Positions 9,601-16,756 of a stretch of 64,000 bases of DNA are shown piece by piece (positions within the stretch are counted from its first letter, which is position 1; every line of letters starts with the position of its first letter). Where the stretch lies: the NCBI GenBank assembly GCA_050248495.1, contig JBFWSG010000001.1, forward strand, positions 186,001 through 250,000, read 5' to 3'. This DNA is from DASYDU01 sp050248495. Lineage in GTDB: Bacteria; Planctomycetota; Planctomycetia; Pirellulales; Lacipirellulaceae. Both the position numbers and the translations under genes were made by a program. Under the pieces are notes generated by a model. It was not told the origin of the DNA. It saw nothing but the letters and a program-made list of their open reading frames with translations, and did not search any database.

Positions 9601-9794
9601 AAGCGATTCGATTCGAACTGAAATGCCAGCACCAGCGACGAAAGCTGATTGACCGCCAGCTGCTCCGATTTGAGCCCATCGTTGCGGTCGTCGAGCGTGT
9701 CGCGCGGGCGCTTGGCGATTTCCATCAGCTTGTTCACCGTTTCCTCGATGGGAATGCCGGTGATCAAGCCCGTGCTGGATTGAATGCGCGTCAT
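6672..9794 (-). CDS. fliD: Flagellar hook-associated protein 2 (filament cap), greatly enlarged
   Basis: FliD forms the cap under which flagellin monomers fold. The N-terminal FliD_N domain is clear (MTRIQSSTGLITGIPIEETV), as is the C-terminal FliD_C region ending in a long amphipathic helix (LAALETTIASLQQNLTALSS, preceded by DRQRERLMNQF). At 1040 residues it is roughly twice the common 450-500. The extra length is about five tandem Flagellin_IN-type modules between about residues 120 and 670, each running from LNGG.G or similar through DV(I/L)..IN, G..L.D..GG and A.SLGL. The middle of the gene is therefore internally repetitive. It lies between fliC and fliS, the usual order. Confidence 0.93.
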   Translation of the reverse strand: MTRIQSSTGLITGIPIEETVNKLMEIAKRPRDTLDDRNDGLKSEQLAVNQLSSLVLAFQFESNRFGAENVFQAKSVNSSDTDVLAAALATGGNPAIGSQKLRVLQTATSQQLVSGGFADLDDLAGSGSLSFGFGGFVDTGTALANLNGGAGVKAGKIRIIDRAGNSADIDLRVARTVDDVLRAINSNEVIDVTASVDGDRFVLSDSSGGSGTLRVQEVGGGTTAASLGLAGINVAADSATGTDVFQLGTATSLASLNDASGVELRTGADLAVTLRDGTSLNIDLGAATTLGDVLTAIKAANPAKLSASISADGNRLQLTDLTAGGGTFAVANVGTGSAASDLGLTTTAAGGTLTGSRLVSGLRDTLVGSLRGGAGLGTLGEIDITNRNNVTSTVNLAGAETLDGVVDAINSQATGVTAAINSARNGIVLTDTTGATASNLIVANGDSTNTATSLGLAASVAATTVNSGTLSRQQISRATLLSSLNGGDGVGNNDFRITDSAGHTATVDMNTVGNEAKTIGDVIDRINALAIGVDARINDTGDGILLIDTAGGSDGLKVSEAGTGTSAADLNLLRKSNVVEIDGQDVSVIDGSSRYEVDLGGLDDPAANVLLSSLNKGKGMDAGAFRITDSAGKSDVVVLNSSAGTFTTVADVIDAINATDIGIEARLDPSKSGILLFDTAGGSGKLAVEELAGGTTAASLGLTKPVRTTSVDGKDVQAIDGVGVFTQPADASALATLATRINSLGAGVTASTVFDGENYRLALSVDKTGAGHELLVDGLDVGLDFQEFGAAQDAAVELGGSFGSSGVVVTSGTNEFNNVIAGVNLTVVEPSDKTISVDVSSSNTQMLDVAQDFVDAYNSVRKFLDDTTSFDSEELTTGILFGTQVALRTDSDMSRVVTAQYFGVGQFTTLAAVGVTVDANGKLALDKTKFQAAFDKDPGAVTKLFTDKNLGISTKLKSATDQLVGGTNSTLSARVAALGSTIQKNTERIESMDASLDRQRERLMNQFAALETTIASLQQNLTALSSLQALAPLSINRNSR

Positions 9795-9922
9795 GGGATT
9801 CGCCTGCCGCCGATGGCCCGCCGCTCCGCTGAAATCTACGTTGCCAGCAGGCGCAGACTGCTAGCAATGAGCTGCCAAACTCTACCGGTTATATCGGCAG
9901 GTTGGCACCTCGCGCTGCCATC

Positions 9923-9963
9923 AAAAAAACACCCGACCTGGCTCGCGAGAACCAGGCCGGGTG
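9923..9963 (-). terminator. Rho-independent terminator of the flagellin transcript
   Basis: Read on the minus strand, the stem CACCCGGCCTGG pairs with CCAGGTCGGGTG across a loop of about 10 bases and is followed by seven T residues. It begins about 40 bases after the fliC stop, so flagellin probably has its own abundant mRNA separate from fliD. Confidence 0.88.
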
Positions 9964-10004
9964 GAGATTTCATCTCTCAGGCCGCGAGGCCGGGCCGCAG
10001 GGAA

Positions 10005-12482
10005 CTAGCCGCCCAAGAGCGACAGCACGTTCTGCGGATTCTGGTTGGCGATCTGCAGCACGACGGTGCCGGACTGCACCAGAATCTGAGCCCGGGTGAG
10101 GGCGGCGGTTTCTTCGGCGAAGTCGGCGTCGCGGATCTGGCTTTCGGCTTCGGTCAGGTTGGTGAGCGTGTCGCTCAAGGCCTGCTTGTTGGTTTCGAGC
10201 GACGTGCGTTGGAACGCACCCAACCGACCGCGAAGCGAAGTGATCTGGTTGATCGCTTCTTCGACGATGCGGAAGCCCGTGGTCGTGTCGGAGTTCAGGT
10301 CCGCTGTTCCACCAGAGCCGAGCTGAAACAGCTTGCCGTTCGAGCCGCCAAGCGTCGCCGTGTTGACGCTCGAGATGCCGATGCGAGCCTGTTGATTGGT
10401 CACCACGTCCGGACCGAGCTGGAAGAGCCCGCCGCCACCAGTGATCGTGAAGTTCACGTCGGTATTGGAACCGTCGGCAACCGTCAGCTTCAGGTCCAAG
10501 GTCGCGGTATTAATGGCCAGCGAGTTGCCGTCGCCGCTCGCCAAAATACCGTTGACGCTGGCCACGATGTCGGAGCCGTTGGAGCGCGTAGCGCTCAAAC
10601 CACCGGCGAACGTGTCGTCGTCGTCGCCGCTGAGAATCTTGACGCTCACAAACGCGTCGGAGCCGTATTCGCTCGACGTGAAAAGTAGCGTGCCGCCCGA
10701 GTCGACCGCCGACACGCCCGTGGCGTCGCTCACGGAGTTGATGGCCGACACGATTTGAGCCCGCGAGGTGAGGGCCTGGAAGCTGAGCACTTCCGCGCCG
10801 TTCGCCCCGGCGATTTCAAACACGATATCCGAGTCCAAACCGCCCGAAGGCGTGACGCCGCCGGCCAGCGTAGCGGCAGTCGGAGGAGCTTCGGCCGTCG
10901 GCGAATAGGTGCCGTCGCCGTCGTCCGAAGTCAGCACCGCCGAGTAGCCTTCCAGATTGTTGATTGCGGTTACGATCGCGGACAGGCTGGTCGAGGCTGT
11001 GCTGTCGACCGCCACTTGGATGTTTCCGCTCACGATCGAGGCCACGGGATTGGCGCCGATGCCGGCCGTTTCGACAAGTGTCACGGTGACACCGTTCGGC
11101 GTCGAAGATTCCGTCTCCGACGAGACCGTGATCACGTCGCCGGCGCCCGCGGCGGCGCCGCCGCTCACGAAGGTGGCGCTCGGCGGAGCATCCGTGCCGG
11201 AGTGGTATGAGCCGGTGCTGGTCGTGGTGGCGGAAGCCAGTGTGCCCGCGGTGATCGCGTTCACTTGGGCCACGATTTCCGAGGCGATGTTGGCAAGAGT
11301 CACCGGGGCCGAGTTGCTCAAGATCACCTGGTAGTTGGTGCCCGAGACGAAATTCACGTCGACGCCGTTGGCACCGCCCGCGGCATTGCCCTCGGTGAAG
11401 CTGAGCGAGATATTGCCCGCCGTGCCCGGGACGCCGCGGAGGTCGATCGTCGCGGTCTCAGCGTCCTGGCCGCCTGTGGCGACGTTTGCATACAAGCCCG
11501 CGTCGCCAGCGGCCAGGTTGGTGCCGGTAATGTTTGATGTGGCGAAGTCCAAACCGCCGTTGATGCCGGCGACCGCAGTGGCAATTTCGGTCGACGTGAC
11601 CGTGCCGCTGGCAAGGTCGGCCAGCACGGTGATGGTGTTCGTGGTGGCGTCGTACGTCGCGCTATCGACGCCGCCGGCCGTACCGGCATCTTGAATGATG
11701 CTGATATCGACGCCGCCGTTGGCAGCGCCGACCGAACCCGCCGCACGGCCGCCCGCCAAAGTGGCGATGTCGAACGTCGTCGCCGCAGTCGTATCGAACG
11801 TCAACGTGCCGCTGGACTGAGCCGCGGCGAGGTCTAGCGTGATCGTGCCGGTAGACGAATCGACGAATTCGAGCGTGTCAGTTGCCACTGCGCCCGTCAC
11901 GGCGTCTGCGACACTGGTATTGCGAACGAAAGCTTGCTGAGCAGCCTGCGAGACGTCGACGTTGACCGCCATCGAGCCGGCCGAACCCAAATTGGCCTGG
12001 TCAATCTTCAGGTCGGTGACGGTGTTGTATCCAGTACCGGCTTCGGTGATGAAGTCGAGGCTGCCGTCCAAGAGGCGGCGGCCCTGGAACGTGGTGGTCT
12101 GGGCGATGCGGTTCAAAGCTTCCAGCGACGAGTCGATCTGCAGCTGATTGGCCGCGATCTGATCGTCCGACAAGGCGCCGGTGTTGGCGGCTTCGGTCAC
12201 CAAACCGCGAATGTCGTTGAGCAGCGAGCTGACCTGGCCGAGCGCTGAGTCGGCGGTGGCGATGACCTGGTTGGCGCGGTCGGTGTTGGTGATGGCTTTC
12301 TTGATGCTGGTGATGTCGCTGCGGAGGTTTTCGCTGGCGATCAAACCGGCCGGATCGTCTTTACCTGTGTTGATCCGCAAACCGGTGCTCAGCCGCGTCA
12401 GCGCTTGGTTCAACGCCGAGTTGGACCGCCCCAACGTATTCTGGGCGACCAGCGAGCTGACGTTTGTGTTAATCCGCGTCAT
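10005..12482 (-). CDS. fliC: Flagellin, large variant
   Basis: The D0/D1 domains are canonical: N-terminal MTRINTNVSSLVAQN through GLRINTGKDDPAGLIASENL, and C-terminal GAFQRTSLETNKQAL through AQILVQSGTVVLQIANQNP. Between them, roughly residues 165-700 form a large surface-exposed Ala/Gly/Thr/Ser-rich region with Flagellin_IN-like segments (IVTAINN, IVSAINSV). At 825 residues it is far longer than the 270-500 of common flagellins, implying large outer domains on the filament. The ribosome site is AAGGGGGG, seven bases before the ATG. It follows fliW and csrA, which in other bacteria control flagellin translation. Confidence 0.94.
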   Translation of the reverse strand: MTRINTNVSSLVAQNTLGRSNSALNQALTRLSTGLRINTGKDDPAGLIASENLRSDITSIKKAITNTDRANQVIATADSALGQVSSLLNDIRGLVTEAANTGALSDDQIAANQLQIDSSLEALNRIAQTTTFQGRRLLDGSLDFITEAGTGYNTVTDLKIDQANLGSAGSMAVNVDVSQAAQQAFVRNTSVADAVTGAVATDTLEFVDSSTGTITLDLAAAQSSGTLTFDTTAATTFDIATLAGGRAAGSVGAANGGVDISIIQDAGTAGGVDSATYDATTNTITVLADLASGTVTSTEIATAVAGINGGLDFATSNITGTNLAAGDAGLYANVATGGQDAETATIDLRGVPGTAGNISLSFTEGNAAGGANGVDVNFVSGTNYQVILSNSAPVTLANIASEIVAQVNAITAGTLASATTTSTGSYHSGTDAPPSATFVSGGAAAGAGDVITVSSETESSTPNGVTVTLVETAGIGANPVASIVSGNIQVAVDSTASTSLSAIVTAINNLEGYSAVLTSDDGDGTYSPTAEAPPTAATLAGGVTPSGGLDSDIVFEIAGANGAEVLSFQALTSRAQIVSAINSVSDATGVSAVDSGGTLLFTSSEYGSDAFVSVKILSGDDDDTFAGGLSATRSNGSDIVASVNGILASGDGNSLAINTATLDLKLTVADGSNTDVNFTITGGGGLFQLGPDVVTNQQARIGISSVNTATLGGSNGKLFQLGSGGTADLNSDTTTGFRIVEEAINQITSLRGRLGAFQRTSLETNKQALSDTLTNLTEAESQIRDADFAEETAALTRAQILVQSGTVVLQIANQNPQNVLSLLGG

Positions 12483-12998
12483 GACAAACCCCCCTTATGG
12501 GAAAAAACTCTCTCCACCTGAGACCGGCTGTTTGTATTGTTTTGACCCGGCCTGTCACTGGTGTGCGTCTGGCGTCGAGGGCGTCGGCCTCTCGATCAGG
12601 CAAAAATTCGTAAATACCACGCCATTTCCGCTCGTGGCAGGCCTGGCTCACCGCAAGCGTAGGTTACGCTCTTTGTTCTGCGCGACGGGGGGTGACAAAT
12701 TTTCCCCACGGTGCTGCAGACCAGTCCTCTATGCGGAATATCGACCGCGCCCCCTGGCCGATTCAGGCAGCGACAGCAATTCCCGGCATTCGCTTTCGCA
12801 CGCGATCTGCACGATCGTTTCCACCGCTACGGTCGACGCGGCTTCGCCGCTTTATCCGACACGCAAGGTTTGACCCGCTCGCGCGGACTGCAGGCCAGCG
12901 AAATATCAGGTCGTTTGCAGGCAAATAGAACGGAGGCAATTGGCAGCAATCGGTGTGCGCAAGAAAGCGCCAAGAAGAAAATCGGGAAGCGGCTCAGA
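12483..12998 (-). other. Long csrA-fliC intergenic region (flagellin leader)
   Basis: These 516 bases contain no convincing gene; the open frames are short and arginine-rich shadows. It must hold the flagellin promoter. A weak sigma-28-like -10 half (GCCGGTCT on the minus strand, 12521-12528) is present without a matching -35. One GGA trinucleotide at 12513-12515, the core of CsrA sites, lies about 30 bases upstream of the start codon. Confidence 0.4.
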
Positions 12999-13232
12999 TC
13001 AGCCCGCGCCTTGCGCGCCTTCGGAGATGCGGCGAGCCTGATCGGGCTGGATTTGCGCCGCTTGCTGATTTTCGCGTTGAATCGCGTCGTACACTTCGCG
13101 GCGATGGACCGACACTTCACGCGGCGCGTCGATTCCCAGCCGTACCCGGTCGCCGCGCACATCGACGATCGTGACGATCACGTTGTCGCCGATGACGATG
13201 CTCTCGTCGCGCTGTCGTGAGAGAACCAGCAT
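12999..13232 (-). CDS. csrA: Carbon storage regulator / translational regulator CsrA
   Basis: A 77-residue protein beginning MLVLSRQRDESIVIGDNV, the unmistakable CsrA start, followed by VRLGIDAPREVSVHRREVY with the RNA-contacting arginine region intact. CsrA dimers bind GGA motifs near ribosome sites and block translation; in Bacillus the main target is flagellin mRNA and FliW relieves it. The C-terminal tail (about residues 55-77, Gln/Ala-rich) is longer than in the minimal 61-residue E. coli protein. It stands between fliW and fliC, which supports a flagellin-control role. Confidence 0.95.
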   Translation of the reverse strand: MLVLSRQRDESIVIGDNVIVTIVDVRGDRVRLGIDAPREVSVHRREVYDAIQRENQQAAQIQPDQARRISEGAQGAG

Positions 13233-13480
13233 AAAATCGCTCGCTCGGCACAGTGCCGGAGTTGGAGGAAAGCACGACGTCAGGGCGTACCGCAGCGCGC
13301 AGGACTCGCGGCGCGCGAGTGCTTGCGCATAGACAGCATCGGACCCGATCAGGCTCGCGCTCCAGCGCAAAGCGCGAGGTAACGATTTTGCGGCACGATG
13401 CGATCGCGCCTGCCGGAAATGCACGGAGCGTGCAGAAAACTAGACAAAGCACCTGCACTATGCGGTGCGGCGAAACTGCG

Positions 13481-13918
13481 TTATGCCGTGCGGCGGAAAG
13501 GGCGCACGCCGCTCAACAGGTGCTGCACCGAATGGTTGTCTTTGGCCACGATCTGCCGGCCCAGCCGGGCGGCAACGTGGATCACTAGCGGTGCTTTAAG
13601 ATTCAGCGCAAGCGAGTCCCCCGCCTGGTTCACGATCGCCAGCACTTGCGCGCCCTCGGCATCGCTCAGGCCGAGCGGTTCCATGTCCCGCCGCGAAACC
13701 CGTGCGCGATAATCGTTCACGAAGCGGCGCGGGCAAACGACGGCCAGCGCCACTTCTGGCCGATCGACGCTTTGCAACCAGCCGAGGGCGGAATTCTGAG
13801 CGTCAGCCAACAGGGCCCAGCGGCGACACTCTTCCATGCCGATCAGTCCGTCGACAAAGGTGAGCACATCCTCCGTGTCGATTGTCACGGTGCCGAAGCG
13901 CGTCGTCGTGATTTCCAT
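13481..13918 (-). CDS. fliW: Flagellar assembly factor FliW
   Basis: This protein (145 residues from the ATG at 13918) opens MEITTTRFGTVTID and has VLTFVDGLIGMEECRRWALL, both hallmark FliW segments, then LGWLQSVDRPEVALAVVCP. FliW binds CsrA and, alternatively, flagellin, coupling flagellin translation to export. An in-frame ATG at 13936 would add six residues; the internal one fits the family start and has GGGAA at suitable spacing. It is 248 bases upstream of csrA in the same direction, with no gene in that gap. Confidence 0.93.
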   Translation of the reverse strand: MEITTTRFGTVTIDTEDVLTFVDGLIGMEECRRWALLADAQNSALGWLQSVDRPEVALAVVCPRRFVNDYRARVSRRDMEPLGLSDAEGAQVLAIVNQAGDSLALNLKAPLVIHVAARLGRQIVAKDNHSVQHLLSGVRPFRRTA

Positions 13919-14075
13919 GATGGCGTTCCCGGTCATAGCCTTACGTCCAACGACAATCCATCTGTTCTAAGATCGGACAGCGCCGGCAATCGATGCCAGT
14001 GAAACTCTCGCCCCGCGACCCCTGCGCGTCAGCGGGCTGCTAGCATGCAACCGCCCGGCGCCGCGCTGGGTGGCT

Positions 14076-16724
14076 TCAAATGTAATCCAGGATTGAAAGG
14101 TTGAGGATCGAGCCCGCCGTCTGGAGCGATGCTTGCAACGCGTATTGCCGCGCCGTCAGGTTGGAAATCGCTTCCACCAGGTCGACGTCGACCTCGTTCG
14201 AGAGGGCCGACTGCAGCTGCACGTTTTCATCTTCGAGCCGCGTTTGCACCGAGTCGAGGGTCTGCAACCGCGTGCCAATCTCGCCGCGGGCAAAGGTGAC
14301 GCGATCGAGGTCGACGTCGAGCCGCTCGACCGCCGCGCCGATGGCCACGGCGTCGGCGTCCTGAATGGCGGTCCGCAGGCGGATCATCGAATTGAAGACG
14401 CTATCGACTTCGATCGTGTTTCGATCCTGGCTGGTCAGAACCTGATTTCCGCTGCCGTCGGTGGTCACTTCGCCGTTCGGGAGGAATCCCAAGTAGTTGG
14501 CGGCCTCGCTACCGGCCACGCCGTCGACCGTCAGCGTGCCGCCGCCCACGGTCGCGTCTACGAGTTCGATGCCATTGCCCACCAACGCGACCCGCGCCGT
14601 GAGAGCCACACCCGCTTCGACGGCCGCTGCGTCGATACGATCGATCACGTCCTGCGCGGTCGAAGTGCCGGTCAAATCGACCCAAAACTTGTCGCCGCTC
14701 CGAGTCGTGATCGCCAAATCGTTGTCGACTACCGTCCGTCCCGAGAGCACATAGTCGCCGCTCGACGGCGTGCTGGATGCCGATTGTGGCTGCAGCGCAG
14801 GAACGAACCCGAGATATTCAGCCGCTGTTGTTCCAGTCGGATTCTGCACGATCAGAGGTCCCACAGTTGCCGTGCTGGAATCGGTCAGTTGAATCGCTTC
14901 GCCCGACGGATCGAGGCTCGCCGTGACTTGCGTCGTCCCAACCCAATTTCCAGCGGCTGTATTGATGAGATTGACCACGTCGGTGAGCGAATTGGCACCG
15001 GTCAAATTGACACTCAATGTTGTTCCATCGCGCGCGACAATGCTCAAGCTATCAAGTTGACTCGGATCAAGAATCGGAAAATCGTCCGACGTTGGCACGC
15101 CCAGACCGCGATTCAAATCGGCGAGCGCCGTCGAGGCGTTGTACGTGCGAATTCCCAGTTGCGTGGCCGTGGTGCCGCCGTTCTCGCCGATGGTGAAGTC
15201 GGCGCCGCTGAGCTCCGAGCGGACGTTGATGCCGTTGCCATCCTCATTGACTTCGGCCACTAACCCCAGGCCGGAGCCGCTGATCAAGTTGAACAGGTCT
15301 TCGACGGTCTCGGCACCGCTGATGTCGAGCGTGATCGACTCGCCGCCGTTGGTGAGCACGAGGCCGCTCGCGGTGTCGAGCGGCTGGCCGCTACCGCCAG
15401 TCGTCGCCGGGGGCCCGAAACTCTGAATGTTGACCCGGCCGGTCCCCGCGAGGTTGGCGGAGGTCGTGTCGCGGCCGTCGAGCTGGGCGGTGAACGTGCC
15501 TTCGGCATTGATCGCGGCGATCACGTCGTTGGCGGTCGACTCGCCATCTTCGATCTGCACGGTGAGCGTGTTGGTGCCGCTGTTGTAGGTCGCCACCTCG
15601 CTGCCGGCGACGGCCCCCGTCGTGTAGACCACGTTCGCAAGATCGAACGCCGTGCCGTTGGCGGCCGCCCGAATGGCGATATCGTTGTTGGCGTTTGTCG
15701 CGACCAGCCGGCCGCTCGACTTGATGCCCAGCAGATCAGAGAGGGCGGTCGTCTTTTGCAGCACAGGGTCAAGATCCGAGCCCGCATAGGCTGGCGCACT
15801 CGTCGTCGAATACAGGCCCAGCTCGCGCGCGGCCCGGCCGGTGCCGACTTCGCTCACGCGGACGGTCGTGCCGCCGTTGAGTGCCGTGATTCGCAATCCA
15901 TTGTTGACAATGTCGACTCGCACCGCGCCGCCGGACGGCGCATTGGCCTCGATCCGTTGAATCACGTCGCCAACGGTCACGGTCCCGCTCAGGTCGACGA
16001 TGCTGGAAGTGGTCGTGGGACCGTTGGTCACGTTGACCGTGATCGCGGAGTTGGCCGTAATGCCATTGCCTCCGTTGATCGCGGTGAGCAGCGTGTCCTC
16101 GGTGAGTTGCGGATTCACATCGACCGAGCCGCGGACCTCGCCCGAGATGCCGCCGAAGACTTCTGTGCCGGGGAGGTTCGTGGTGAAGAGCTGCTCCAGG
16201 TCGACGTAGTTCTGCAGCACTTTTTCGTTGCCGCTGTACGATACGTAGCCGTCGACCATCTGGAACGGCGAGACGTTCGTCCGCGAGCCGCCGAACAGGT
16301 AGCGGCCGTTGTAATTCGAATTACCGCTGTTCACGAGCGAGCTGATCGCCGCGTCGATCTGGGAGATCGCTGCTTGCCGAGACTCGTCGGACGTCAGATT
16401 GCTCGTCACCTCGAGCGCCGAGGCCCGCACATCGTTCAAGATGCCGGACACCGAACTGAGCGCCGTATCCGCCACTTCGAGCACCGATCGGCTGCCGGCC
16501 AGGTTCCGCCCTGCCTGCTCCTTCCGCTGGAGCGTACGCTGCAGCGAAATCGCCCGCAGCGCCGCCGGCGCATCGTCGCTCGGACGGAAGATACGCTTGC
16601 CGGTGCTCACCTGTGTTTGCAGGCGGAACAAGTCGAGCTGGTCGGTCTGCACCTGGTTCACCAGCCTTTGGCGGATGAAATAGTTGCCGACGCGGGTCGT
16701 GGGTATCGGAGTGATGCCAGCCAT
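14076..16724 (-). CDS. flgL: Flagellar hook-associated protein 3 (junction protein), greatly enlarged
   Basis: FlgL joins hook to filament. The N-terminus (RVGNYFIRQRLVNQVQ through QVSTGKRIFRPSDDAPAALR) and the C-terminus (NTIEVDSVFNSMIRLR through TARQYALQASLQTAGSIL) are typical flagellin-fold D0/D1 helices. FlgL is commonly about 300-400 residues but here is 882. The added 500-odd residues, about 200-770, consist of four or five divergent Flagellin_IN-like modules of the type also seen in FliD, each with a DV(I/V)..I segment and an ending like A..LGF or A.ELGL. It follows flgK by 32 bases, so the two are probably cotranscribed. Confidence 0.92.
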   Translation of the reverse strand: MAGITPIPTTRVGNYFIRQRLVNQVQTDQLDLFRLQTQVSTGKRIFRPSDDAPAALRAISLQRTLQRKEQAGRNLAGSRSVLEVADTALSSVSGILNDVRASALEVTSNLTSDESRQAAISQIDAAISSLVNSGNSNYNGRYLFGGSRTNVSPFQMVDGYVSYSGNEKVLQNYVDLEQLFTTNLPGTEVFGGISGEVRGSVDVNPQLTEDTLLTAINGGNGITANSAITVNVTNGPTTTSSIVDLSGTVTVGDVIQRIEANAPSGGAVRVDIVNNGLRITALNGGTTVRVSEVGTGRAARELGLYSTTSAPAYAGSDLDPVLQKTTALSDLLGIKSSGRLVATNANNDIAIRAAANGTAFDLANVVYTTGAVAGSEVATYNSGTNTLTVQIEDGESTANDVIAAINAEGTFTAQLDGRDTTSANLAGTGRVNIQSFGPPATTGGSGQPLDTASGLVLTNGGESITLDISGAETVEDLFNLISGSGLGLVAEVNEDGNGINVRSELSGADFTIGENGGTTATQLGIRTYNASTALADLNRGLGVPTSDDFPILDPSQLDSLSIVARDGTTLSVNLTGANSLTDVVNLINTAAGNWVGTTQVTASLDPSGEAIQLTDSSTATVGPLIVQNPTGTTAAEYLGFVPALQPQSASSTPSSGDYVLSGRTVVDNDLAITTRSGDKFWVDLTGTSTAQDVIDRIDAAAVEAGVALTARVALVGNGIELVDATVGGGTLTVDGVAGSEAANYLGFLPNGEVTTDGSGNQVLTSQDRNTIEVDSVFNSMIRLRTAIQDADAVAIGAAVERLDVDLDRVTFARGEIGTRLQTLDSVQTRLEDENVQLQSALSNEVDVDLVEAISNLTARQYALQASLQTAGSILNLSILDYI

Positions 16725-16756
16725 GACAAACGAAGTTCGTTAGAGTTCAAGCAACG

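Noticed and set aside
8065..9621. 518-codon open frame opposite fliD
   Set aside because: Its Ser/Pro/Ala/Val repeats mirror the repetitive fliD coding strand. No independent signals of a gene.
9860..9880. Sigma-54-like sequence upstream of fliD (TTTGGCAGCTCATTGCT on the minus strand)
   Set aside because: GG and GC are nine bases apart, not ten. Sigma-54 is strict about this spacing, so it was not listed.
12521..12550. Possible sigma-28 promoter upstream of flagellin (GCCGGTCT on the minus strand)
   Set aside because: Only the GCCG core matches the -10 element, and no TAAA-like -35 is found at 14-16 bases. Too weak for a feature.
12608..12630. Sigma-54-like sequence upstream of fliC (TGGCGTGGTATTTACG on the minus strand)
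   Set aside because: The invariant GC at -12 is AC and further consensus positions differ.
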